Shown piece by piece: positions 36,069 to 46,500 of a stretch of DNA of 62,120 bases (positions are counted from its first letter, which is position 1; each line of letters starts with the position of its first letter). A model generated the notes under the pieces. It was not told the origin of the DNA, searched no databases, and saw only the letters and a list, made by a program, of their open reading frames with translations. The position numbers and the translations under genes are program-made. The stretch spans positions 1 to 62,120 of the forward strand of contig NZ_JHBV01000036.1 of the NCBI RefSeq assembly GCF_000724545.1, in the 5' to 3' direction. The stretch comes from Aureispira sp. CCB-QB1. GTDB lineage: Bacteria > Bacteroidota > Bacteroidia > Chitinophagales > Saprospiraceae.

Positions 36069-37460
36069 TTAAATTTTACGTAATTGAACAAATTTACCAT
36101 GCTCAATAATATACTCATCGTTGCCAAACTTAATAACTTCCCCTTCTTTCATATCCATCAAATGAACCAAATCATCTTCCATAGTATGGACAGAACCACC
36201 AGTAGCTCTTGCTAAATCGAGGTATTGTGTATTAAGCTCAACATCAGTACCACACAAAATAACCTTAACAGGCTTTTTAAATTTTTTTAGCAAACGAAAG
36301 TCCTTAATAGAAGACCAATTATCAGCAATCAAAACAATATTTTCGCAATCTGGGCATAATTTGACAGCCTCAATCAAAGCCTCTAGGTCATTTTCTGGAC
36401 GGTCGCCACCATTTCCATTGCGCATACTTTCATAAACAAGGTTTTCTACAGCTTGGTATTCAGAAGAAGGAATGTTATAAATGCCTCCTGTTTTGCCAAT
36501 TTCCTTTTCAAAAGAATTTTTTCGGTTACCATCATTAAAAAAAACGAAATGTTTGACCTTGTCATCTATAGTATTAAAACGCAACCACATTAACAATTGT
36601 CCTGTATAAGGAGACATACTGCCTGTTACATCAGCAACAATCAACATCTTCTTCCAATCGTTCCGTTTAAGGACATTTAAAATAGTAACATCCCGTTTGG
36701 GTGTTACAAAAGAATTGTAGAGCTCAGATGGAGTCGGTTCATCAGGTTTGTCATCCCAACTGTGGGAAGATTTTTTTAATTGCTGCGCTTTTTTTTGCTC
36801 CATATCTTTATCATATTGAACGCTATCTTTTTTGCCTGAACCCAATCGAAACAACAGTTCACCATTGCTGCCAACCATAGTGTCGTAAAGAGGGGTAGGT
36901 GGATCGTCGGACTCTAATGCCAAGTCAGAAGAAGCCGTTGTTAGTTTGTTTTCTTGATCCGAAAGAATTGTTTTCAAATATTCAATTTCTTTTTCGATAT
37001 GTTCCTCTTTTTGAAGAGGGCGATAAGTGATTACAAACCCATGAAATAATTTCTGTGCACTAGACTGGTCAGAACAATTGGTTTGACGAACCAATCTCCA
37101 GTGGATGTTATAATTTTGAAAAAGCTCAGGACTTAATTGCTGAAGGCTTTGCAGTCGCTTTTTTATAAGTTGCGAGAAATCTCCAGATTTAGGATGATTA
37201 GAATATAGTAAATCAATACTAACAATATGGGCACCTTCTAACTGCTTTAAATCTTGTTTATTTTGAATTTGAATACTACCATAAGCCATTTTTAATAAGA
37301 GTAGTTGTCCACTGTTGATTTTAGGTTCGTAGAGAGAACTTTCTATTTCTGTAGATGCTAGAATACTATCAATTTTTGTTGTTTGACCTATAGCAAACAG
37401 GCAAAAATGAAGGAGTAAGGTCACTAAAAGAAGACGTGGTGTTTTGAATGTTAGAGTCAT
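36069..37460 (-). CDS. Exported VWA-like protein
   Basis: A 463-residue exported protein with a signal peptide to about residue 25 (FCLFAIGQ). The first 240 residues are not recognised. From about residue 265 to 440 is a von Willebrand A-like fold: a strand ending in the MIDAS-type DVTGSM (MLIVADVTGSMSPYTG), the helix with LLMWLRFN, the strand VKHFVFFNDG, an acidic ENDLEALIEAVKLC, and the strand NIVLIADN. The two Cys in CPDC lie next to each other. Such domains bind protein partners through a metal ion. It is a single gene; a hairpin upstream at 37502-37545 ends mnmA transcription before it. Confidence 0.8.
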   Translation of the reverse strand: MTLTFKTPRLLLVTLLLHFCLFAIGQTTKIDSILASTEIESSLYEPKINSGQLLLLKMAYGSIQIQNKQDLKQLEGAHIVSIDLLYSNHPKSGDFSQLIKKRLQSLQQLSPELFQNYNIHWRLVRQTNCSDQSSAQKLFHGFVITYRPLQKEEHIEKEIEYLKTILSDQENKLTTASSDLALESDDPPTPLYDTMVGSNGELLFRLGSGKKDSVQYDKDMEQKKAQQLKKSSHSWDDKPDEPTPSELYNSFVTPKRDVTILNVLKRNDWKKMLIVADVTGSMSPYTGQLLMWLRFNTIDDKVKHFVFFNDGNRKNSFEKEIGKTGGIYNIPSSEYQAVENLVYESMRNGNGGDRPENDLEALIEAVKLCPDCENIVLIADNWSSIKDFRLLKKFKKPVKVILCGTDVELNTQYLDLARATGGSVHTMEDDLVHLMDMKEGEVIKFGNDEYIIEHGKFVQLRKI

Positions 37461-37501
37461 AGCTTTAGGTATAGTGTCGAGAATTAGCTATATAAAGATA
37501 T

Positions 37502-37545
37502 AAAAAAATCGCAATCCTTCTACGTGCTAGAAGAACGATTGCGAT
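37502..37545 (-). terminator. Intrinsic terminator of mnmA
   Basis: ATCGCAATC (37508-37516) pairs with GATTGCGAT (37537-37545), with an inner stem CTTCTA/TAGAAG. Read on the minus strand, it is followed by TTTTTTTA. It lies 26 bp past the mnmA stop. Confidence 0.85.
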
Positions 37546-37570
37546 CAATAATATTAGAATTTGAATAAGT

Positions 37571-38770
37571 TTAGCCAATAACACCCGAGCCAATCAATTC
37601 TTCGCCGTCGTACCATGCTGCAAATTGCCCAGGAGTAACCCCTCTTTGAGGCGTTTCAAAAATAATATAAATTCCATCCTCTTCACAATACAATGTGGCA
37701 GCTGTTAGAGGTTGGCGGTAACGAATTCGACACATAAAGTCTCGTTGTTCACCAACTGTTAATTTTAAGTCTGGACGCACCCAATGTACTTCATTAGTAG
37801 CAATAAAAAGCCCTTTTCTAAACAAACCAGGATGTTTCCCTTGACCTGTATAAATAACATTGCTTTGAGTATCTGTTGCAATGACAAAAAGAGGTTCCTT
37901 GGTTCCTCCAACTTGTAATCCTTTGCGCTGTCCAATGGTAAAGTAGTGGGCACCATTGTGCTGACCAAGCACTTTCCCATCTTGTGGGGCATAACTTAAT
38001 GTCTTGCTAAGAATTTTTAAAGCAGCGGTATTTCTGTTCTCACCAATGGCATCTAGTTGTTCTTGATAATTTTGAAAAACAGGAGCATCCTTGGGAATTT
38101 CTACAATATCTCCTTGTTTAGGTTTTAGTTGTTGTTGTAAAAATTCTGGTAATTTGATTTTACCAACAAAACATAGACCTTGAGAATCTTTTTTATCGGC
38201 AGTAATCAACCCTTGTTCGGCCGCAATTTTACGAACATCTGGTTTTTGTAAATGACCAATAGGGAAGAGTGCCTTAGATAACTGTTCTTGGTTGAGTTGA
38301 CACAAAAAGTAACTTTGATCTTTGTTGTTATCTGCCCCCGCAATTAGTTGATAATGTGTTTGACCATCCTTTTTAATACTTTTCTTTTGGCAATAATGTC
38401 CCGTAGCAACATAGTCAGCCCCTAATTCTAAAGCAGTTTTAAGAAAAACATCAAATTTAATTTCTCTATTGCACAAAACATCAGGGTTGGGCGTGCGTCC
38501 TGCTTGGTATTCTGCAAACATATAATCGACAATTCGTTCTTTGTATTGCTCGCTCAAATCAATGGTTTGAAAAGGAATTCCCAAAGCTTGCGCTACAATT
38601 AAAGCATCATTGCTATCTTCAATCCAAGGACATTCCGCATCTAAAATAACCGAATCATCATGCCAGTTTCGCATAAACAAACCAATTACTTCATACCCTT
38701 GCTCTTTTAGCAAATAGGCTGATACACTAGAATCTACACCACCCGAAAGTCCTACTACTACACGTTTCAT
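37571..38770 (-). CDS. mnmA: tRNA-specific 2-thiouridylase
   Basis: A 399-residue enzyme that puts sulfur on uridine 34 of tRNAs for Glu, Gln and Lys. The N-terminal PP-loop SGGVDSS is at residues 9-15 ([18 protein letters not shown]). Two catalytic cysteines are visible, one in [14 protein letters not shown] (about residue 101) and one in SQGLCFVGK (about 200). The C-terminal beta domains contain [14 protein letters not shown] and [21 protein letters not shown]. It is somewhat longer than E. coli MnmA. The gene stands alone, with a clear terminator behind it. Confidence 0.97.
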   Translation of the reverse strand: MKRVVVGLSGGVDSSVSAYLLKEQGYEVIGLFMRNWHDDSVILDAECPWIEDSNDALIVAQALGIPFQTIDLSEQYKERIVDYMFAEYQAGRTPNPDVLCNREIKFDVFLKTALELGADYVATGHYCQKKSIKKDGQTHYQLIAGADNNKDQSYFLCQLNQEQLSKALFPIGHLQKPDVRKIAAEQGLITADKKDSQGLCFVGKIKLPEFLQQQLKPKQGDIVEIPKDAPVFQNYQEQLDAIGENRNTAALKILSKTLSYAPQDGKVLGQHNGAHYFTIGQRKGLQVGGTKEPLFVIATDTQSNVIYTGQGKHPGLFRKGLFIATNEVHWVRPDLKLTVGEQRDFMCRIRYRQPLTAATLYCEEDGIYIIFETPQRGVTPGQFAAWYDGEELIGSGVIG

Positions 38771-38906
38771 TTTGTAATCAAATTTTTATTTTAATATTTT
38801 ATTATGGGTAATAATTACTCAACCACTAGTACAGCAACTTGCTTGTTAAGTAATCATTCTATTTCGATTGCTAAACAGTCCATGAACGAAAACAATCTAG
38901 CAAAAA

Positions 38907-39899
38907 TTACCAAATAGCTTCGTGTTCTTCCATAACACCATAACCTGTGAATTTTTTCCAAGTACCTTGATGGCGAATTTTTCCATTGATTTGACCAAAT
39001 ACTTGGGTAAATTTACTTTTTAATAGTTTGATGTTAATGTTCTCTTTTCGAGAACCATTTGGCTGCATACTTAGTTCCAAATCTCCGTTCAAAGAACGCA
39101 CTTTCCATAGGGATTTTGACAATGGTTTGTTGTATTGATAACTAACATTTCCAATCAAAATGCGCTCTGTTCCCAACCAAACAATATTTTCCATATTTTG
39201 GTTGAATTGATCCACCACATTTATACCAATAGGCGTTCCATCTTCTAGTTTTCCTAGAAAGGATGTCCAGTTCCAGTTGGTATGTTTGGGAGGGTAGCCC
39301 TTAGAAAAATCAATGCCTCCGTACAAATCGTTAAAAAACTTTGTTTCTCCATTTTGTTTCAATTGAATATTGGTTGGCAATAACAAGTTTTTATAAGTAA
39401 AATGAAAAGGGCGATTGCCACCAGAGGAAGGACAAATAAAACTTAGCCCGTGCTCGTTGTTGACACATTGTACACTAATTTGAAATTTTTTGCCCTTAAA
39501 ATTGAATTGCATTTGTCCCTTTTGTGTCAAAATTTCATACTGCCCTAATTGCCAATAGCTATCCAAGTTTGCCTCAAAATTAGCATCAAAAGCAAATGGG
39601 CGATCAATCCCGTGCTCTAAAAAGGTATTGGTCTGTGGAAAGTAAACATAGCAAAAAGCTTTGCCTATAAAACCAGCATCGACAATTGCGAAACCTACAA
39701 AGATATCAGGACTATAAGCCCCTAAAAAAATCCAAGATTTTCGTTGCCATCTTCTTGGGCTTCTCCAACCTTTTGAGCCGTCCCATACGTTAGTAGAAGT
39801 ATTGGGAACCACATTGTCATACACTCCATAATCTTGGAGATCTTGATCAGAAAGTAAACTAGGTATACTATCTAGTATTTTTTTTTGATGTACATTCAT
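38907..39899 (-). CDS. DUF2804 family protein
   Basis: A protein of about 330 residues when started at the ATG at 39899 (MNVHQKKILDSI), which I prefer to the longer frame from 40013 because the upstream residues run into repeat-rich DNA. The family pattern is visible: WKSWIF-like WQRKSWIFLGAY with FVGFAIVDAGFIGKAF, then GGIDFSKGYPPKHTNWNWTS, and the closing GYGVMEEHEAIW. DUF2804 proteins are beta-rich and may be enzymes or lipocalin-like binders; no activity is known. No signal peptide is seen. It is a single gene, with a repeat-rich 550-bp region upstream. Confidence 0.85.
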   Translation of the reverse strand: MNVHQKKILDSIPSLLSDQDLQDYGVYDNVVPNTSTNVWDGSKGWRSPRRWQRKSWIFLGAYSPDIFVGFAIVDAGFIGKAFCYVYFPQTNTFLEHGIDRPFAFDANFEANLDSYWQLGQYEILTQKGQMQFNFKGKKFQISVQCVNNEHGLSFICPSSGGNRPFHFTYKNLLLPTNIQLKQNGETKFFNDLYGGIDFSKGYPPKHTNWNWTSFLGKLEDGTPIGINVVDQFNQNMENIVWLGTERILIGNVSYQYNKPLSKSLWKVRSLNGDLELSMQPNGSRKENINIKLLKSKFTQVFGQINGKIRHQGTWKKFTGYGVMEEHEAIW

Positions 39900-40450
39900 T
39901 TTGTAATAGGCTGTAAGTTTTATTGAATAGTTTGTTGAAAATTTAATATGAATGTGCTTTTTTATCTTTTTGGTAACTAAGCTTGCGGCCTCATGACCGC
40001 AGGGAATAATCAACGACCACGAAGTAGCAGCGTAGCTAACTACTATTTATTATTAGTCAATTATTATTACACTTGCTCGTTGTAGTTTACTAAAAACACA
40101 GGGTTATCCAATTCCGTATTAGCACCGAACCAAGCTTGCGAGCGAAGGAACCTAGTGAACGAAAGTACAAACTACTAATTGATGAATTATGAAACGATAT
40201 TCAAAAGGCATAATAATTGCGCATTTGTTAAGTTGGTTCTATTTTTAAACAAAAGTACAATTTCTTTCGTTTTTCTGTACTAAGAATCTATATAAGTATT
40301 GGTATAAATCAAACTGGAGGATAAACAAACTACAATTGTGGTAAGAATTGTTTAACTTAGACCGAAGCCCATTGCTATGATATATATAGTACCTCTTTTA
40401 ATATAATATTAATCTGCTCCCTTATTTTAAAAAATTGGAAGTCGTCGTCT
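39900..40450. other. 551-bp intergenic region with repeats
   Basis: A divergent gap between the DUF2804 gene and the first PKD surface protein. It holds the T-rich repeat at 39946-39976, a diverged dispersed-repeat core at 39985-40014 and further repeat fragments to about 40175. From 40176 to 40450 I see only A/T-rich DNA that presumably includes the surface-gene promoter. Confidence 0.6.
39946..40175. repeat. Dispersed intergenic repeat, copy 3, composite
   Basis: The T-rich repeat (39946-39976) is followed by a core-like block at 39985-40014 that matches the 23014 core at about 22 of 30 positions. GAAGTAGCAGCGTAGCTAAC and, at 40122-40165, GCACCGAACCAAGCTTGCGA with GCGAAGGAACCTAGTGAACG use the same words. 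It is the most degenerate of the three large copies. Confidence 0.6.
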
Positions 40451-43345
40451 ATGAAGTATTTAATTCATTCTATAAGTTTGTTATGTTGTCTAGTTCTATT
40501 CCCATTTTCTACTACTCAAGCAAGTCATATTGTAGGAGGAGAAATGACCTATAATTGTTTGGGAAACAATCAATATGAGATTTTGTTAACCATTTTTAGA
40601 GATTGTGAGAATGGAAACCCAGGAGCTTATTTTGATAATCCAGCCATTATTGGTGTTTTTGATGCTACATCAGGGGCTTACTTGGGCAAAGAATCTTTTT
40701 TTCTAACGGTAGACGATACACTAGATTTATCCTTGAGTAATCCTTGCTATACGATACCCCCCAATGTGTGTATTCATACAACAACTTACAGAAGGCAAAT
40801 TACCCTTCCTTATAGAAGTGGTGGTTATCACTTAGCTTATCAGCGGTGTTGTCGAAATAATATCATTGCTAATATTGTCAATCCACAAGCTTCTGGAGCT
40901 ACGTATGATGTGGTTATTTCAGCCAATGCACTAGCTAATTGTAATAGCAGCGCAAGGTTTAGAGAGTGGCCTCCTTTTTATATTTGCCAAGGTTCTTCTA
41001 TCAATTATGATAACTCCGCATTTGATCCAGATGGAGATTCTATCGTATATAGTTTGTGCAATCCTTATGATGGTGCCACTCAAGGAGATCCTATCCCTGA
41101 TCCACCAGCAGGTCCTCCTTACAATTCTGTGGTATGGTTGCCACCTTACAACCTTAACAATATGTTGGGAGGACCCGATCCTTTGAGAATAGACCCTGTG
41201 ACTGGTTTGTTAACAGGCACACCACCTACTTTAGGAACTTTTGTGGTAGGAATTTGTGCCCAAGAATATAGAAATGGTGTTTTAATTGGGGTTACAAAAC
41301 GAGATTTTCAATATTCCGTAGGAGTGTGTACTCCTTTGCAAGCACAGTTTGCGGTTAATATTCCACCTTGCAATAATACGCTTTCGGTCTTGCACCTTAA
41401 TGCAAGTACTTCTCTAAATACGTCTTTTCAATGGGATTTTGGAGATAATTCACCTATTTCAACCGCTGTTAATCCATACCATGCCTATCCAGATACAGGA
41501 ACGTATACTGTAACCATGATTGCAGCAGCGGGACTTTCTTGTGTGGATACCGTAGAGCGCCAAATTACCGTAACACTAGATGGGGCAGATGTAGAAGTGC
41601 CTCCGCAAGAAGCTTGTTTGGGAGATACGGTGTTGCTTGTTGCAGAAAATGTATTGAGTAACTATAATAATTTAGTATCTTATAACTGGTCACCCAACAA
41701 CACCATTTTATCAGGACAGGGAACCGATTCTGTTTATGTTGTCGCTAATAGTAACATAAACTTGAGTGTAACGGTAATCAATGATAATGGTTGCCAAGAT
41801 GTTGATAATACCAATATACAATTACAATTAGTAGAAGCTAGTTTCGATAGTATTGCCTTTGATTGTAACACTACCTTGAGTATCCCATTTACTAACAATA
41901 GTGTTGCTGTCAACAATGGTTATTGGTGGGATTTTGATGGGACAGGGACCTCGACGGATGTATTTCCTGTTCATACATTTCCAGATACAGGACTGTATTC
42001 GATTACTTTAATTGCTGGGTATGGAGCATTGTGTCAAGATACATTTACTAGAGATATTTATATCCCATTGGATGGTGCATCAGTTCTGTCTACTTCTCCT
42101 ACACAAGCTTGCAAGGGAGACGATTTGATTTTAAGTGTGACCAATGAGCTTGCTAATTATAATAATATAGCAGGTTATGTATGGACACCAGATGCTCCGA
42201 TTTTATCTGGTCAAGGAACGGATTCTATTCAAATTGTAGCAGATGCCAATACGGTATTTACAGTTAATGTTATTAATGACAATGGTTGTGTCGATACCGT
42301 AAAACTACCGCTTCAAGTATTTCAAGTTAACGCTACTTTTGACACGACGGAATTGGTGTGTAACAAATCGCTAGATGTTCCTTTTACTAATACCAGTGTC
42401 GATCCTAATGTAGGATTTGTATGGGATTTTGGAGGTACAGGAACTTCGACAGATTTAAGTCCAACCCACACGTTTCCTGACACAGGGACTTATACCGTTA
42501 CATTGATAGGAGGTATTGGAACTGCTTGTCCAGACACCTTCTCAAGGACGATCTATTTGCCAATAGATGGGTTAGAAATAATAGCCTCTGATTCTCAATT
42601 GGTTTGTAGAGGAGATACCGTTTTGTTAACTGCTTCAAATGTTTTATCTTTATACAGTAATGTTGTAGATTACACATGGACACCAGGGACAAATATACTA
42701 ACTGGTCAAGGAACGGATAGTGTGGAAGTCTTGGCAAACGGAGATCTAGATTTTATAGTAATTGGCTTAAATGATAGAGGTTGTAGAGATACTGCTATGG
42801 CGCATGTTAATGTGAGTACAATGTCTCCCGCTTTTACAGTGGTTGCAATCCCTGATAGTATCTTTTTAGGACAGTCTTCTCAGTTGGCTGCTACCAATGT
42901 AGCAGGTTATATATACAGCTGGTTGCCAGATACAACTTTAAGTGCTTATAATATTCCTGATCCAATCGCTAAGCCTAGACAAACGACAACCTATTATTTG
43001 ACAGTTGAAAATCAACTTTGCACAGATTATGACTCTGTAACTGTTCGAATAAGACAGCCAGTTTGTGATGGTCCTGTTGTATTTATACCCAATGCATTTT
43101 CGCCTGATGGAGATGGTTACAATGATGTATTGATGGTGAATGGAAACAATATCGACGAAATGACGATGGCCATTTATAATAGATGGGGACAAAAGGTATT
43201 TGAAACCAATAGCCAAGATATTGGTTGGGATGGAACATTTGAAGGACAAGCTTTGCCACCAGATGTATATGGTTATTATATGAGATGCACGTGCGATGGA
43301 GGAGGTACGTTGTTATTAAAAGGAAATATTACCTTACTAAAGTAA
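40451..43345 (+). CDS. T9SS type B surface protein, three PKD-type units
   Basis: A 964-residue secreted surface protein. A signal peptide ends near ASHIVGG (about residue 25). The N-terminal domain (about 25-290) is cysteine-rich and starts GGEMTYNCLGNNQYEI. Three tandem units of about 165 residues follow, at about 296, 461 and 625; each has a PKD-like half (FDxxxxxCNxxL to FPDTGxYxVTLI) and an Ig-like half (ACxGDxxxL to SGQGTDSV). The C-terminal about 88 residues, VVFIPNAFSPDGDGYNDVL to KGNITLL, are the type B (gliding-motility-associated) T9SS sorting domain. It is the first of three paralogues in a row; a terminator follows. Adhesion or gliding-related roles are typical for such proteins, but are inferred. 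Confidence 0.93.
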   Translation: MKYLIHSISLLCCLVLFPFSTTQASHIVGGEMTYNCLGNNQYEILLTIFRDCENGNPGAYFDNPAIIGVFDATSGAYLGKESFFLTVDDTLDLSLSNPCYTIPPNVCIHTTTYRRQITLPYRSGGYHLAYQRCCRNNIIANIVNPQASGATYDVVISANALANCNSSARFREWPPFYICQGSSINYDNSAFDPDGDSIVYSLCNPYDGATQGDPIPDPPAGPPYNSVVWLPPYNLNNMLGGPDPLRIDPVTGLLTGTPPTLGTFVVGICAQEYRNGVLIGVTKRDFQYSVGVCTPLQAQFAVNIPPCNNTLSVLHLNASTSLNTSFQWDFGDNSPISTAVNPYHAYPDTGTYTVTMIAAAGLSCVDTVERQITVTLDGADVEVPPQEACLGDTVLLVAENVLSNYNNLVSYNWSPNNTILSGQGTDSVYVVANSNINLSVTVINDNGCQDVDNTNIQLQLVEASFDSIAFDCNTTLSIPFTNNSVAVNNGYWWDFDGTGTSTDVFPVHTFPDTGLYSITLIAGYGALCQDTFTRDIYIPLDGASVLSTSPTQACKGDDLILSVTNELANYNNIAGYVWTPDAPILSGQGTDSIQIVADANTVFTVNVINDNGCVDTVKLPLQVFQVNATFDTTELVCNKSLDVPFTNTSVDPNVGFVWDFGGTGTSTDLSPTHTFPDTGTYTVTLIGGIGTACPDTFSRTIYLPIDGLEIIASDSQLVCRGDTVLLTASNVLSLYSNVVDYTWTPGTNILTGQGTDSVEVLANGDLDFIVIGLNDRGCRDTAMAHVNVSTMSPAFTVVAIPDSIFLGQSSQLAATNVAGYIYSWLPDTTLSAYNIPDPIAKPRQTTTYYLTVENQLCTDYDSVTVRIRQPVCDGPVVFIPNAFSPDGDGYNDVLMVNGNNIDEMTMAIYNRWGQKVFETNSQDIGWDGTFEGQALPPDVYGYYMRCTCDGGGTLLLKGNITLLK

Positions 43346-43441
43346 ATAGATGGTTTGATAGAGTAATACGATGCTTTTAGGGCTATCTTAAAATAGTACT
43401 CTGATAATTAAAAAGAATCAGAGCGTGATAAAAAAGTAAAA

Positions 43442-43476
43442 GGGATAAATGATTGGTAGTTTATCCCGTTTTTTTT
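43442..43476 (+). terminator. Intrinsic terminator
   Basis: GGGATAAA (43442-43449) pairs with TTTATCCC (43460-43467) over a ten-base loop, followed by GTTTTTTTT. It separates the first PKD surface gene from the second. Confidence 0.88.
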
Positions 43477-43507
43477 GATAGCCCCCACAGCTCAAAACTA
43501 CTCTATT

Positions 43508-46500
43508 ATGAAAAAAGCACTACTCCATGCTTTAAAAGGCATACCCTTATTGCTGGCTCTCCTTTGCTGTTCTCAAAAAGCTCTAGCAACCCATATTGTT
43601 GGGGGAGAAATGAATTATCGATGTTTGGGCAATGATCAATACGAAGTTTCTTTGACGGTATTTCGAGATTGCGATACTGGTGTTCCTTGGTTTGATGATC
43701 CTGCTTCGATTGGTGTTTTTGATGGACAAACCAATGTGCTAATTTTTAGTCAATTAGTTGATTTAGATGCAGGAATCAATGATACACTAGATATTTATTT
43801 GCCTGATTCTTGCTTGATTGTACCCAACAATGTTTGCATTCATACAACCACTTATACCGATACGTTTACCTTGCCTTTTTCTTTGACAGGCTATACTTTG
43901 GCTTATCAAAGGTGTTGTCGAAATCAAGATATTGTAAATATTGTCAATCCCAATTCGACAGGAGCAACTTACTGGACATATATATCACCAGCTGCGTTGC
44001 AATTGTGCAACAGTTCAGCTGTTTTTAATGAATGGCCTCGGGTGTATTTGTGTTCAAGAGTTCCTATAGCATTTGATCATTCGGCAACAGATGTAGACGG
44101 GGATTCTATCGTATACGAACTCTGCACGCCTTCGGATGGTGCAACTAATGCGAACGCAAGACCACAACCACCCAATGCTCCTCCTTATCAAAATATCACA
44201 TGGCAAGCGCCATATGGTGTATCCAACGTACTAGGAGGTCCCGACCCTTTATCTATAGACCCCGTTACTGGTTTGTTGACAGGTACGCCACAAAACTTAG
44301 GCGTATTTTTGGTTGGAGTTTGTCTTAAAGAATATAGAAATGGAAACTTAATTTCGATTACTAGGCGCGATTTTCAACATGTAGTCGGAACCTGTGAACC
44401 ACAAACAGTAGCAGATTTTGACACAACAGGATTGCAATGCAATAAAGTGTTAACTTATCCATTTGATAATGACAGTCGAGTCGTAACAGGATCGTACAAT
44501 TGGATATTCGATACTTTGGGAACCTCTCAAGCTGTTAATCCTATATTTACATTCCCAGATACAGGACTTTATACCGTCACTCTAGTGGCGGGAATTGGTT
44601 CTCCTTGTTTGGATACTTTTTCTGTGGATATGGACATTAGAATAGAAGCCTTAGAATTATCAATGGCAGCACCACAAACGGCTTGCCAAGGAGATACCAT
44701 ATTGTTAGTGGCTACCGATACTTATGAAGGATATTCTGACTCAACAACATTTACTTGGTCTCCTGCGGCGGCTATTATCAGCGGACAAGGAACAGATAGC
44801 GTTTGGGTGGTTGTTAATCAAAGCACACAGTTTCGAGTAGATGGTGTCAATAACTATGGTTGTACTAGTAGTGCTTTTGCAACGATCAACATACGACAAG
44901 TGACGGCAGATTTTACAACAACGAGTACACCCTGCAATACGTCATTAACTTTACAGTTTCAAAATCAAAGTTCTAGCAACCCTACTAATAATAATTATCA
45001 ATGGCAATTTGGTACCTTAGGATTTGCTACGGCAACCAATCCTTTTTTTGTTTTTCCTGACACAGGAACCTACACCGTAACTTTGGTGGCAGGAGTAGGC
45101 AGCCTATGTGCTGATACTATTTCAAGGAATGTTTTGGTACAATTAACAGCAATGGAGTTGCAGCCAATTCCTGATGTCACTGCATGCAAGGGAGATAGTA
45201 TTTTTATTAAAGCTATAGATTTGTATAAAGATTATTCTACTTCTGCTAATTATGTTTGGACACCAAGTTCAGAGATTGTAACGGGGCAAGGAACAGATAG
45301 TGTTTTAATCATAGCCAATAACTCCACACAAATACAGGTATCAGGACAAAATAACTATGGTTGCCCCAGTACATTGAGTTTTGACATTGACGTTATCCAT
45401 ATAGAAGCTAATTTTGACACGCTTGATTTGGCTTGTAATACATCTCTAGCCATTCCATTTACGAACAGCTCCATTAATAGTTTGGGAGGTAGTAATTATT
45501 TATGGCGCTTTGATACTTTGGCAACTAGTGCGGCTACCAACCCAATATACACCTTTCCAGATACAGGAATGTATGCAATTGAACTCATTGTAGGAGCCAA
45601 TACCTTGTGTCCTGATACCATGTCATTAGATTTATATTTACCACTTTATGGTGTTGATTTGACACCAATTCCAGCACAAACAGCATGTGTAGGCGATTCG
45701 TTATGGTTAACCGTGGATGATTTGTTAGAACGTTATTCGGATAGTATTGACTATGTTTGGACACCTACTTCACAGATTATTGAAGGGCAAGGGACAGATT
45801 CGGTCTTAATTCTAGCGACCAATACGACGACTATAAAAGTTGAAGCGTTGAACAGTCATTTGTGTCGAGATACTGTTGCTACGACCATAAACGTATTGGA
45901 AGTTAATGCTTCTTTTGATACCCTAGATGTTTTGTGTAATACTTCTTTGTTAGTTCCTTTTGTCAATACATCTACTAGCAATCTAACAATGAATAATTAT
46001 GAGTGGAATTTTGAAAATTTGGCAACATCCACAGATGTTAACCCGCTATACAATTTTCCAGATACAGGAAATTATACCGTACGTTTAGTGGCTGGAGTTG
46101 GTAGTTTGTGTCCAGATACATTCAATATGGAGGTCTATTTGCCTTTACATGGTTTAATTATGGATGCTCCTGATGTCTCGGTTATCTGTAAAGAAGATAC
46201 GGTAGAACTAACGGTTACCAATGCTTTGGATGCTTATACCGATTGGGTCAATTATCAGTGGTTGCCGACCAATGAAATTTTTGCAGGGCAAGGAACCGAC
46301 ACGGCATATGCCTTGATGGATACTAATACCACTTTTATTGTAATTGGAAACAATGCGCATGGTTGCGTTGATACAGCTTATGCACAAGGGCGCATCATTT
46401 ACATTTCACCAATATTGACAACGACTGTAAACCCTGACAGTATTTTTGTTGGTCAAACGGCTCAATTAGCTACAACAAACGATATCAATTATCTCTATAA

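Noticed and set aside
39900-40013. The longer N-terminus of the DUF2804 protein
   Set aside because: The extra 38 residues would be encoded by repeat-rich DNA and do not look like the family; the ATG at 39899 fits better.
22930-40175. A CRISPR array suggested by the 30-bp repeated core
   Set aside because: The copies are single and kilobases apart, without regular spacers, and no cas gene is in the window.
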